Both the position numbers and the translations under genes were made by a program. Shown piece after piece: positions 17,757 to 26,106 of a DNA stretch of 64,000 nucleotides (positions are counted from its first letter, which is position 1; each line of letters starts with the position of its first letter). Under the pieces are notes generated by a model that worked only from the letters and a program-made list of their open reading frames with translations, had not been told where the DNA came from and searched no databases. The stretch covers positions 2,383,001 to 2,447,000 of the forward strand of contig NZ_CP015164.1 in assembly GCF_001766235.1 (NCBI RefSeq). Direction: 5' to 3'. Source of the stretch: Acetobacter ascendens (GTDB taxonomy: Bacteria > Pseudomonadota > Alphaproteobacteria > Acetobacterales > Acetobacteraceae).

Positions 17757-18428
17757 ATTTCTTTCTCCCTACCCTCTATCCTTTATCAGGATCATCATCT
17801 GGTTATCCTGAACAAGCCTGCTGGTTTGCCTGTTCATGCAGGTCCAGCCGGTGGCCCAAGCGTTGAAGACTGGTTTCCCCTACTTTCTCGCCGCAAAGAT
17901 GGGCCGTGGCTGGCACATAGACTGGATACAGATACATCGGGCTGCTTGGCCATTGCCTTACGCAAGCAGCCTCTTCTAGCTTTGCAACACGCCTTTGCCA
18001 CCAAAACAGCACAGAAAACCTACTGGGCGATTGTACAAACCGGCCCACAGGCAAATGCTGGCCGTATAAACCTACCGCTTGAAAAACAGTCCTCTAAAAC
18101 GGGCTGGCGTATGGTTACATCTCCTTCTGGCGCACCTGCGGCCACAAGATGGAAGGTGCTTGGCCGCAGTAAGGATTTATGCTGGCTGGAGCTTACTCTT
18201 GAAACCGGGCGCACACATCAGGCCCGTGTGCATTGTGCCGCCATGAATTGGCCTATTGTGGGTGACCCTCTTTATGGCACTCCGCACCCTCAAGGATTGC
18301 ACCTTCTAGCCAGAAGTTTGACCCTACCTTTTGCTCTCCCCATTACAGCAATTGCACCACCACGGCCCGGCATGATGCCAGCCTTGCAAGCTTGCGGGTG
18401 GATACCTGACGAGGACACCAAACTTTAA
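17757..18428 (+). CDS. RluA-family pseudouridine synthase, probable AUU start
   Basis: The protein isomerises uridine to pseudouridine in rRNA or tRNA. The catalytic motif is HRLDTDTSG (Asp57 in this numbering), and TGRTHQARVHCA and the GDPLYG motif follow. The conserved region begins with ILYQDHHLVILNKPAGLPVH, but no ATG, GTG or TTG precedes it in frame. The first is TTG 17826, which would cut off the NKPAGL motif. ATT at 17757 lies six bases after the strong AGGGAGGA (17743-17750) and restores the whole domain, giving 223 residues. I therefore take AUU as start. It is coupled to ftsK. Confidence 0.75.
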   Translation: MSFSLPSILYQDHHLVILNKPAGLPVHAGPAGGPSVEDWFPLLSRRKDGPWLAHRLDTDTSGCLAIALRKQPLLALQHAFATKTAQKTYWAIVQTGPQANAGRINLPLEKQSSKTGWRMVTSPSGAPAATRWKVLGRSKDLCWLELTLETGRTHQARVHCAAMNWPIVGDPLYGTPHPQGLHLLARSLTLPFALPITAIAPPRPGMMPALQACGWIPDEDTKL

Positions 18429-18449
18429 TCCTCTCATGAGAGCCGGTGT

Positions 18450-19544
18450 TTATTCCTTCTGCCGCCATGCTTTTACAATTTCCTCATGTAAAAGCTGTCG
18501 TTTCTTGCGAATAACTTCTGCATCAAATTTGCGGGCTTGCTGCTGCCCTGCAACAGACATTCGGTTGCGCCTGTCTGGATCATGCATCAGATCACGCAAG
18601 ATATTTGCCAAAGCAGGAACATCATCCGGGTTAGCATATACCCCGGCATTTCCAACCACTTCTGGCAAACCGCCACGAGGGGAAACAACCACCGATGCCC
18701 CCATACCCATGGCCTCCAATGCCACCATACCAAAAGGTTCTGGCCAACGGCTGGGGATAACAACAATGGCCGCTCGCCCCATAGCTTCCAACACGTTATG
18801 ATGGGGCTGATATCCAACCATTGCCACATGGGCGGCTTGGGCTTGCACACACAACTGCTTTAAAAAAGGCGTTTGCGGAGAATCCGGGCCAAACCTGTCT
18901 GCCCCAATAATTTCAGCATGCCATGCAGGAGCAGAAGGCAAGACCTCAGCACAAGCAGCGACAAAGGAATCCACACCTTTATCGGCTACAACACGACCAG
19001 CAAACAGCAACAAATTCTCGCGCGTTTGAAGGGCTTCAGGCAGAGCTGAAAAATCCAGACAGTTGGGCAGCACATATACATCTGCTGCGGTTCCTGAACT
19101 GTTAAAGCGTTTTTGCACCCATTCAGATACAGCAACCACTGCCACCTTGCGGGCCAGCGTTTCTCGTTCTGCCGCTGTGCGCGCCTTTTTCATGCCGCAT
19201 GGATCATTATGCAGCACCAAAGAAACAGGAAGATTAGGGAAATGCTTGCGCAGCCCCAGCGCAATATCTGGCCGGTTATGAACCTCAACAAGTTCCGGCT
19301 GAAGCTGCCAAATTGTTTTGGCCACCCCAGCTATATATCGGCCTATCCGCCCCAATAGGTACAAAACGGAAGAAACAGGCTGAAAAGCAACACCCTGAAA
19401 ACTTGGAACAGACAAAGGTGACCCTACAACGGTTTCACCTTCTAACGCTGCGCGATGCACCAGTAACGCAATGGCCCCAGCCTGTTGTGGTGCAAATCTT
19501 TCTCGGGGGGGTAAAACTGTTAGAACCCGTAAGGCGCGCGCCAT
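18450..19544 (-). CDS. GT4-type glycosyltransferase
   Basis: The 364-residue GT-B enzyme has the donor-site marks of family GT4: LLFAGRVVADKGVDSFV (about 180-196) and PSRWPEPFGMVALEAMGMGA, with the E-x7-E motif. The N-terminal half contains VEVHNRPDIALGL. It has no signal peptide or membrane segment. It ends 22 bases from the convergent RluA-type gene. It may add sugars to the polysaccharide made by the rhamnose cluster, but no substrate is evident. Confidence 0.84.
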   Translation of the reverse strand: MARALRVLTVLPPRERFAPQQAGAIALLVHRAALEGETVVGSPLSVPSFQGVAFQPVSSVLYLLGRIGRYIAGVAKTIWQLQPELVEVHNRPDIALGLRKHFPNLPVSLVLHNDPCGMKKARTAAERETLARKVAVVAVSEWVQKRFNSSGTAADVYVLPNCLDFSALPEALQTRENLLLFAGRVVADKGVDSFVAACAEVLPSAPAWHAEIIGADRFGPDSPQTPFLKQLCVQAQAAHVAMVGYQPHHNVLEAMGRAAIVVIPSRWPEPFGMVALEAMGMGASVVVSPRGGLPEVVGNAGVYANPDDVPALANILRDLMHDPDRRNRMSVAGQQQARKFDAEVIRKKRQLLHEEIVKAWRQKE

Positions 19545-19600
19545 TTTACCCCTCCGGTATCATACGCTCTGTGATGCACACTGCACAACGTCACACCGTA

Positions 19601-20275
19601 TCAGGGGATGGATTCATACATATCCAGTTGCCACTCTACCGGTTCATCTGCGGCCTCTTTATACCATTCCTGCATCAGCGGATGCTGGCGCACGGCATCC
19701 ATATACGCGCGGGAAACATCAGATAATCCTGTAACACCGTAGGATAGGAACCGGCAGACAATCGGGGCAAACATGGCATCTGCATTCCCAAAAGATGCAC
19801 CAAACAGATATGGACCATCAGCCCCATAACGGGTTCTGGCATCTGTCCAAATCGCATCAATCCGGGCGATATCCTTCAGCACATCTTCCGTTAGTTCTTC
19901 TGCCAGCGGGCGGGCATCTCGCCCCAGATTCATAGGCAGAGCAGAACGCACCCCGCGAAAGCCGGAATGCATTTCTGCTGATATGGAGCGCGCTATCGCA
20001 CGTTCACTCCGTTTGGATGGCCAAAGAGTCGGTTGATATTCTGCGCAGTATTCCGCGATTGAAAGCGAATCCCACACCACAGCGCCTTCATGCTCCAGAT
20101 ACGGCACGCACCCGTTGGGAGACAGCGTTTTAAGCACTGTGGTTTTGCCACCACCAGCCAATGGCACAACGTCTATATCTATGTTCAGTTGTGCCAGCTT
20201 GACCATCAACCAGCCCCGCAAAGACCACGAAGAATACCGCTGTGTACCAATAACAAGCCGACCATCAGCCATCAT
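19601..20275 (-). CDS. Glutathione S-transferase family protein
   Basis: The 224-residue protein has a thioredoxin-like N-terminal domain: GTQRYSSWSLRGWLMVKLA with a Ser-rich active-site loop, NGCVPYLEHEG with the cis-Pro, and WDSLSIAEYCAE, the gamma-glutamyl-binding segment. An all-helical C-terminal domain follows (GPYLFGASFGNADAMFAPIV, the usual N-capping region). It probably binds glutathione; the substrate is unknown. It ends up 21 bases downstream of mnmA on the same strand. Confidence 0.85.
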   Translation of the reverse strand: MMADGRLVIGTQRYSSWSLRGWLMVKLAQLNIDIDVVPLAGGGKTTVLKTLSPNGCVPYLEHEGAVVWDSLSIAEYCAEYQPTLWPSKRSERAIARSISAEMHSGFRGVRSALPMNLGRDARPLAEELTEDVLKDIARIDAIWTDARTRYGADGPYLFGASFGNADAMFAPIVCRFLSYGVTGLSDVSRAYMDAVRQHPLMQEWYKEAADEPVEWQLDMYESIP

Positions 20276-20296
20276 TCGTGCCCTTTACTCAAAAAC

Positions 20297-21379
20297 TTAC
20301 GCTGGAACAGTTTCTTCCATACGGCGGATAAACCCACCACCCAAAATGCGCGTGCCCTGATAGAACACACAGGCCTGCCCCGGTGCGGGCATGGCGGGTT
20401 CTTCTAGATACACCATGGCACCATTTGGCGTAGGCACCACACGGGCGGCCCGAGGCTCTTCACGCGCACGCATTTGCACACGACAAACCAAGCCTTCTGG
20501 TGGCGCATCTACCAACCAGTTCACATCCCGCACAGAAAGCGCTGTGACAAAAGATTTTTCCCGCGGGCCAATAATCACACGCCTGCGGCCCGGTTCTACG
20601 CCAACCACCATTTGGCGTTCGCCATTTAAGCGGGCAGCATTCCCCAGCTTTTTGCTTTGCCCCACGGTAAAACGCATAACGCCTTCGTGCTGGCCTACAA
20701 TCCGCCCCTGCTGATCCACAATTTCACCAGGCCCAGTCATTTCCGGATGCATCTTTTCTACCAGATCCACGTAGGAGCCATCGCTTACAAAGCACAGATC
20801 CTGACTGTCTGGTTTGCCTGCAACCACCAGACCAAAGCGCTCGGCTTCTTTTCTAACGGCGGCCTTATCTGGCATATCGCCTAGCGGAAAACGCAAAAAC
20901 TCAAGCTGATCCCGCGTGGTGGCAAACAGGAACCAGCTCTGATCCCGGTCTTCATCACATGGGCGGTGCAGTTCTGCACCATCTGGCCCTTCCACACGGC
21001 GGACGTAATGGCCTGTTGCCATAGCATCTGCGCCAATTTCACGCGCAAGGCCCAGCAAATCTGTAAACTTCACGCCCTGATTACACGCCACACAGGGCAC
21101 TGGCGTTTCACCCGATGCATAAGCATCTGCAAAACGCTCTATAACGCTATCCTTAAAACGGCGTTCCGCATCAATAACGTAATGCGGAAAGCCCAGAAGG
21201 TCCGCCACTGCGCGGGCATCACGAATATCCTGCCCCGCACAGCACGCACCTTTTTTTGCAGCCCCGCGCGAATCGTAAAGCTGCAAGGTAGCACCCACAA
21301 CTTCATGCCCTTCTTCCAGAAGGCGAGCAGCTACAACAGAGCTATCCACCCCACCAGACATGGCAACAAGTATACGCAT
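20297..21379 (-). CDS. mnmA: tRNA-specific 2-thiouridylase MnmA
   Basis: The 360-residue enzyme puts sulfur on C2 of the wobble uridine of tRNA-Lys, -Glu and -Gln. The ATP pyrophosphatase loop is SGGVDSS (residues 8-14). The nucleophile and persulfide cysteines are present: PCVACNQGVKF (Cys96 and Cys99) and DLCFVSDG (Cys195). The C-terminal beta-barrel ends with PGQACVFYQG. The sulfur comes from a cysteine desulfurase; two are encoded just upstream together with a ferredoxin, so this looks like one sulfur-transfer operon. Confidence 0.97.
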   Translation of the reverse strand: MRILVAMSGGVDSSVVAARLLEEGHEVVGATLQLYDSRGAAKKGACCAGQDIRDARAVADLLGFPHYVIDAERRFKDSVIERFADAYASGETPVPCVACNQGVKFTDLLGLAREIGADAMATGHYVRRVEGPDGAELHRPCDEDRDQSWFLFATTRDQLEFLRFPLGDMPDKAAVRKEAERFGLVVAGKPDSQDLCFVSDGSYVDLVEKMHPEMTGPGEIVDQQGRIVGQHEGVMRFTVGQSKKLGNAARLNGERQMVVGVEPGRRRVIIGPREKSFVTALSVRDVNWLVDAPPEGLVCRVQMRAREEPRAARVVPTPNGAMVYLEEPAMPAPGQACVFYQGTRILGGGFIRRMEETVPA

Positions 21380-21406
21380 GAGCGCTATATCCTTTTAAAA
21401 ACGGCT

Positions 21407-21721
21407 TCAGGCCTTGCTAGGCAGGCGTACAACCAAACCATCCAGCGCATCTGTCATGACAATCTGACAGCCCAAACGAGATGTCTTTTCCAGCCCGAAA
21501 GCTAGATCCAGCATATCTTCTTCATCATCGGTAGGCGCTGGCAGCTTGGGTGCCCAAGTTGGGTCTACAATCACATGGCATGTTGCGCAGGCCAAAGAAC
21601 CCTCACATGCGCCTTCAAGGTCAATGCCATGCTTATGGGCAATTTCCAGCACGGAAAGGCCAACCGGCGCATCCACTTTATGTTCTGTTCCGTCCTGTTC
21701 AACAAATGTCATCTGGGGCAT
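21407..21721 (-). CDS. fdx: 2Fe-2S ferredoxin, adrenodoxin/ISC type
   Basis: The 104-residue protein carries the cluster ligands Cys39, Cys45, Cys48 and Cys85 in [10 protein letters not shown] and RLGC, the spacing of vertebrate-type (adrenodoxin-like) ferredoxins used in iron-sulfur assembly. [15 protein letters not shown] is the acidic patch that contacts redox partners. It lies between the cysteine desulfurase genes and mnmA, all on the minus strand, and likely supplies electrons for sulfur transfer or cluster assembly. Confidence 0.94.
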   Translation of the reverse strand: MPQMTFVEQDGTEHKVDAPVGLSVLEIAHKHGIDLEGACEGSLACATCHVIVDPTWAPKLPAPTDDEEDMLDLAFGLEKTSRLGCQIVMTDALDGLVVRLPSKA

Positions 21722-21798
21722 TGGTTTCCATCCTGCCTAAGGCTGTTTCATAGCGGCATGTGGGGTTATGGCGTTCTGTTGGGCTGCAACTTGGTAAC

Positions 21799-22962
21799 TT
21801 ACGTTACACTTCGCACCCGCAAGACAGCCTGCGCCAAATTGTCTGCCGCGCGTTCTGCTTCGGCGGCTGAGGTAAAACGTCCGGGAGACAGACGCAAGCT
21901 TCTTCCCGCTTCTTCCCTACTCAATCCCATTGCTTCCAACACATAAGATGGGGCCAGTTCTGCCGAAGAACAGGCTGATCCCAAAGAAACAGCAAGATCA
22001 GGCATAACAGCCACAACATCCAACGCTGAAACTCCTGCGGGCAAACGCAGATTAAAAATGCCCGGTAAGCGTGATGCCGCGGCTGCGTTAACCTCATACC
22101 CCGGCAACACAGCATTCAGCTTGTTTAGAAAAACACGCTGCAACATGGATAAATGTTCAAAGCCGGTATCCAACTCCTGCTTTGCGATCTGGCAGGCCTC
22201 CCCAAAGGCAGCCACCAGAAAACCGGGTACGGTGCCTGAGCGCACACCACGTTCCTGCCCTCCGCCAGAAAACAGGGGGGCCAAACGCACCCGTGGCCGA
22301 CGCCGCACAAACAATGCCCCAGCACCCTTAGGGCCATACAGCTTGTGGCTTGAAACAGAAGCCAGAGCCAAGCCCCATGCGTGTGCATCCACAGGAATCT
22401 TTCCAGCCGCCTGCGCCAGATCGGAATGTAATAAAGCGCCTGCTTCATTCACTAAAGCGCTTAAACCGGACATGTCTTGCAGCACACCTGTTTCATTATT
22501 GGCCGCCATAATGGAAACAAGAGCTGTGGGCACTTTTAGTGCTTCGTACAACACGGCAGGATCAAGCAAGCCGTTAGCATCCACTGGCAGCACAACAGGT
22601 TCAAACCCCTCCTGCGCCAGATCCTGCACGCTTTCCAAAACACATTTATGCTCTGTTGCTACAGTTATAATGCGCTTACGCGGGCTACCCTGTAGGGCCA
22701 GATGGCGCACAGCCCCTTTAATTGCCAGATTATTGGCTTCCGTGGCACCCGATGTGAAAATAATTTCCTTGCCATCGGCCCCTATAAGGCTGGCAACCTG
22801 GTTACGCGCATGTGCTACTCTGTCTGCTGCACGCATACCCGCTTCGTGCGTTGTGCTGTGCGGATTACCATTTTCATGGTCCAGAACATCTAGCAACACC
22901 GCACGCACACGCGGGTCACACGGTGTAGTGGCTGCATGATCAAAGTAAATGGATAAGGCCAT
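21799..22962 (-). CDS. Cysteine desulfurase (IscS/NifS-like), copy 1
   Basis: The 387-residue PLP enzyme takes sulfur from cysteine as an enzyme-bound persulfide. The active site is complete: His105 in ATEHKC, Asp181 and the following Gln in HSDLAQAAG, the Schiff-base Lys207 in SSHKLYGPKGAG, and the sulfur-carrying Cys331 in SLGSACSS. I start at ATG 22962 (MALSIYFDHAATTP) because the conserved N-terminus begins there; an in-frame start at 22995 would overlap the gene before it by 26 bases. It stands directly after a second desulfurase and before the ferredoxin gene. Confidence 0.93.
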   Translation of the reverse strand: MALSIYFDHAATTPCDPRVRAVLLDVLDHENGNPHSTTHEAGMRAADRVAHARNQVASLIGADGKEIIFTSGATEANNLAIKGAVRHLALQGSPRKRIITVATEHKCVLESVQDLAQEGFEPVVLPVDANGLLDPAVLYEALKVPTALVSIMAANNETGVLQDMSGLSALVNEAGALLHSDLAQAAGKIPVDAHAWGLALASVSSHKLYGPKGAGALFVRRRPRVRLAPLFSGGGQERGVRSGTVPGFLVAAFGEACQIAKQELDTGFEHLSMLQRVFLNKLNAVLPGYEVNAAAASRLPGIFNLRLPAGVSALDVVAVMPDLAVSLGSACSSAELAPSYVLEAMGLSREEAGRSLRLSPGRFTSAAEAERAADNLAQAVLRVRSVT

Positions 22963-22969
22963 GATCGAA

Positions 22970-24127
22970 TTACACCACAGAGTCCACGAGCCCAATAGCC
23001 GTCGGGCTTTGCGCCATACGGGTGTAAGAATCTATAAAATGGGCAATATCTTGCTCTGTCACATTCCACGGCAAGGAAACGCGTAAAGCTTGCCCGGCCA
23101 TATCTCCTGCGCCCATAGCTTCCAGCACGTGTGAAAACGCCACTTTGCCCGAAGAACAGGCCGAGCCAGCCGAAACGCAAATACCGTCCAGATCCAACCG
23201 CATAAGCTGTGCCTGTGCGCGCTTACCGGGCAATGCCAGAGAGACAGTGTTGTTCAGACGCGGCACATCTGCCCCAAACACTTTTGCACCTGCGGCTACT
23301 GCCGCCTGCTCAATACTATTCCGCAGCAGGGCCAGATCTCGCGGTTGTTCCAGCGCTGCGCCCAAGGCTGCGGCCAATCCTGCAATAGCAGGTAGCGAAG
23401 GTGTGCCACCACGACGCCCCTGTTCCTGCCCTCCGCCTTCAAATATTGGCAACAAACGTGCAGGTGCTGGGCCACGCAGCAACAAAGCCCCTGCCCCTTT
23501 TGGCCCACCCATTTTGTGGCCTGAGCACGCAAAGCTATCGATTCCACTATTCTCAACAGAGAGTGGCAAACGTCCGGCTGCCTGCACTGCATCGACGTGT
23601 AAATGCGCCCCATACTTCCGGCACAGCAAAACCACATCATCAAGTGGATGCAGCACGCCTGTTTCATTATTTGCCAGCATCAAGCACACAAAAGCAGGTG
23701 CTTCTTCCTGTGCCAGTGCTTGTTCCAGTTTCTCCAACTGCACCTGGCCATTGGTATCCACATCCAACCATGCCACGTGTGCATCTTCTGGCGCACCTTT
23801 GCGCACGGCATCATGTTCTGTGCGACCGATCAGGAACCGGCGCCCTTGGCCGAGTCCCCTCATCGCCAGCACGTTGGCTTCTGTGCCGCCTGATGTGAAA
23901 ATACAGTTCAGTGGTGCCACATCCAGATAATGTGCAACTGTATTACGGGCTTGTTCCAACAAAGCGCGGGCTTTGCGGCCAGCCCGATGCACGGAAGATG
24001 GGTTTCCTGTTAAATCAGCAGCTTCCAGCAAGGCTTCCCGCGCTTGGGGGCGCAACGGCTCTGTTGCATTGGCGTCCAGATAAACCACATCTGAACTACT
24101 GTTGTTTCTTTCTATTCTGCTTGTCAT
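22970..24127 (-). CDS. Cysteine desulfurase (NifS/IscS-like), copy 2
   Basis: The 385-residue PLP enzyme is a distant paralogue of the gene that follows it. Catalytic residues sit at the same positions: His105 in RTEHDA, Asp179 in HVDAVQAAG, Lys205 in CSGHKMGGPKG and Cys324 in SAGSACSSGK. Both proteins look active. The start is ATG 24127 (MTSRIERNNS), with a GTG at 24154 as the other option. It is the first gene of the group desulfurase-desulfurase-fdx-mnmA. No scaffold (iscU) or regulator (iscR) gene is next to it. Confidence 0.92.
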   Translation of the reverse strand: MTSRIERNNSSSDVVYLDANATEPLRPQAREALLEAADLTGNPSSVHRAGRKARALLEQARNTVAHYLDVAPLNCIFTSGGTEANVLAMRGLGQGRRFLIGRTEHDAVRKGAPEDAHVAWLDVDTNGQVQLEKLEQALAQEEAPAFVCLMLANNETGVLHPLDDVVLLCRKYGAHLHVDAVQAAGRLPLSVENSGIDSFACSGHKMGGPKGAGALLLRGPAPARLLPIFEGGGQEQGRRGGTPSLPAIAGLAAALGAALEQPRDLALLRNSIEQAAVAAGAKVFGADVPRLNNTVSLALPGKRAQAQLMRLDLDGICVSAGSACSSGKVAFSHVLEAMGAGDMAGQALRVSLPWNVTEQDIAHFIDSYTRMAQSPTAIGLVDSVV

Positions 24128-24601
24128 GATGCCCCGAATCAGATCGCCTGCCACACAGACATGCCATACCCAAAAGGGCGAAAAACAGCCATTATAACGA
24201 TTTATGTGGAAATCTTGGCCGCACAGCCGCTATAGAAAGCCGCATGGTCAACACCACGAGGTGCAGCATGCCCCATCACGCTGGGAGAAAAAACTTCCCC
24301 CACGCATTACGATCTCCACGGAATCTTGGTGCATGATTATGCCTGTGTCTTCCCCCAGGTCAACGGCAGAAAACATCTTCTGCTATTTTCTCTACACATC
24401 AGAGACACCATATACCTGAAAGACCTTTCTTTTCCGTTTTCACCCCACAAACGGAAAAGAAAGGTGTGTTGAACATTTAACTGCGCGGCCTCTGCCCCGC
24501 ATGGCCTGATTGGAAACGCGGCATCGTTTTTAACCAAGCCTGTTTACAGAACCCGGAAACGTCATGCCCACGGACGTTTTCCATGATCAAGCGGAACCCG
24601 A
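24128..24601. other. Divergent intergenic region of about 470 bases
   Basis: No convincing gene is seen between the desulfurase (leftward) and the hydrolase (rightward). It should hold promoters for both. It contains a perfect 17-bp hairpin at 24423-24465 and, close to the hydrolase start, a second one: GGAAACGTC pairing with GACGTTTTCC around 24555-24582, with one bulged base. Confidence 0.6.
24423..24465. repeat. Perfect 17-bp inverted repeat (hairpin)
   Basis: ACCTTTCTTTTCCGTTT (24423-24439) and its exact complement (24449-24465) are separated by nine bases. There is no T run after it on either strand, so it is not a normal terminator. It lies 136 bases upstream of the hydrolase gene. Confidence 0.75.
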
Positions 24602-25267
24602 ATGCCAGAGGTTATGTTTGCCGGCCCTGATGGTCGTCTTGAAGGGCGCTATCACCATTCAAACGAGCCCAACGCCCCGCTTGCCCTCGTGCTGCACCCT
24701 CACCCGTTGCACGGCGGCACTATGAACAACCGCATTACCTATGCGCTGTATCGCACGTTCGAAAAGATGGGCTTTTCCGTCATGCGTTACAATTCGCGCG
24801 GGGTTGGCCGTTCTCAGGGGCGGTTTGATGGCGGTATTGGCGAAATTTCAGATGCCGCCGCAGCGTTAGACTGGATGCAGATGGTTAACCCCAATGCCAG
24901 TGGTCTGTGGATTGCCGGTTATTCTTTTGGTGCTTTTGTTGGCATGCAGTTGCTGATGCGCCGCCCGGAAATTACCGGTTGGATCAGCATTGCACCACCT
25001 GCTGCGCATTATGATTTCGGCTTTTTGGCACCATGCCCCTGCGGCGGCCTGATGATTGCTGGCGGCAAGGATGATATGGCCCCAGAGCCTGCCATTCATA
25101 AGCTGGTGGATAAACTGAACACCCAAAAAGGTGTAACGGTTGATTACCGAGTTTTCCCCGAAGCGGATCATATTTTTGCCAAGCAGGTAGATAAGATCAC
25201 CAACGCGGTGGAAGACCACGTAACCAAGGCCATGGCACACCACAACATGCCTTTGGCGGCAGACTAA
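24602..25267 (+). CDS. Alpha/beta hydrolase
   Basis: The 221-residue protein has the alpha/beta-hydrolase fold of the small 'dienelactone hydrolase-like' type: LHPHPLHGGTMNN near the N-terminus, MRYNSRGVGRSQG (residues 61-73), the nucleophile elbow GYSFG (Ser108), an acid in GGKDD and the catalytic His in EADHIF. No signal peptide is seen. The substrate is unknown. The gene stands alone on the plus strand and faces trmJ, with a shared terminator between them. Confidence 0.87.
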   Translation: MPEVMFAGPDGRLEGRYHHSNEPNAPLALVLHPHPLHGGTMNNRITYALYRTFEKMGFSVMRYNSRGVGRSQGRFDGGIGEISDAAAALDWMQMVNPNASGLWIAGYSFGAFVGMQLLMRRPEITGWISIAPPAAHYDFGFLAPCPCGGLMIAGGKDDMAPEPAIHKLVDKLNTQKGVTVDYRVFPEADHIFAKQVDKITNAVEDHVTKAMAHHNMPLAAD

Positions 25268-25279
25268 AAAGCCGCTTTA

Positions 25280-25313
25280 CTGCTGCCAGCCGTTTCTTAT
25301 GGGCTGGCAGCAG
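25280..25313. terminator. Bidirectional terminator between hydrolase and trmJ genes
   Basis: CTGCTGCCAGCC (25280-25291) pairs with its exact complement at 25302-25313, a 12-bp stem with a 10-base loop between two convergent genes. T runs are weak on both sides. Confidence 0.65.
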
Positions 25314-25335
25314 ATGCCATTTCCTTTAAAAAATA

Positions 25336-26106
25336 TCAGTCTTTCCGGCGTGGATGCGCTAGTTCTCGCACTACGCCATGCAGCGTGCGTAGTTCTTGCT
25401 CTGTTACCTCACCACGTGTGAAAAAGTGGCGAAGGTTACGCACCATACCGGGCCGTTTCTGCTCATTCCGCAAAAAACCGCAGTCATCCAGCTCACGCTC
25501 CAGATGTTGCAGAAAATTCTCCAGCTCCCCTTTGGTGGCCACATGCGTCTCATTCGTCATGAGTTCACGCGGGGGTGTCTGATCCTCTGCCATCCACCAT
25601 TCATACGCCATGATCATGACGGCCTGCGCCAGATTAAGCGACATGAAAGCCGGATTGAGCGGATAGCGAATAAGCGCATCTGCCCGCGCCATATCTTCAT
25701 TATCAAGGCCAGCGCGTTCGGGGCCAAACATTAGGCCCACCTTTAACCCGCGCCCTGTTGCCGCGCGTAACTCTGCGGCACCACCTCGGGCTGTTAACAC
25801 AGGTTTGATGATATGCCGTGGCCGGGGGCATGTTGCATAGACATGATGCAAGTCTGCCACCGCATCATCTACGTTCTCGTGCACCGTTGCGGCTTCCAGA
25901 ATCCGGTCTGCCCCGGAAGAGGTACGCCATGCGCGCTCTTGCGGCCATCCATCCCGTGGGCTGACAAGCCGCAGATGGAAAAGACCGCCATTGGCCATGG
26001 CGCGTGCTGTGGTGCCAATATTTTCCGCCATCTGCGGACGCACCAGAATAACAATAAGCGTATTGCCTATTGGTTCCAAAGGCGCACCCCCATCCCGACC
26101 GGTCAT
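25336..26106 (-). CDS. trmJ: tRNA/rRNA 2'-O-methyltransferase of the SpoU (TrmJ-like) family
   Basis: The 256-residue SPOUT enzyme starts with TLIVILVRPQMAENIGTTAR, the conserved Asn and Arg motif 1. It also has GLMFGPERAGLDNEDM (motif 2, the AdoMet knot) and YPLNPAFMSLNLAQAVMIMAYEW (split here: knot motif 3). A C-terminal helical extension is typical of TrmJ, which methylates position 32 in tRNAs. It overlaps the end of cysS by four bases (ATGA), so the two are translated together. Confidence 0.88.
   Translation of the reverse strand: MTGRDGGAPLEPIGNTLIVILVRPQMAENIGTTARAMANGGLFHLRLVSPRDGWPQERAWRTSSGADRILEAATVHENVDDAVADLHHVYATCPRPRHIIKPVLTARGGAAELRAATGRGLKVGLMFGPERAGLDNEDMARADALIRYPLNPAFMSLNLAQAVMIMAYEWWMAEDQTPPRELMTNETHVATKGELENFLQHLERELDDCGFLRNEQKRPGMVRNLRHFFTRGEVTEQELRTLHGVVRELAHPRRKD

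Noticed and set aside
22058-22939. 293-codon plus-strand open frame
   Set aside because: It is antisense to the first cysteine desulfurase, whose catalytic residues are complete. The Ala/Ser/Arg-rich product is a GC-rich shadow.
23145-23930. 261-codon plus-strand open frame
   Set aside because: It is antisense to the second cysteine desulfurase, has shadow-type composition and no ribosome site.
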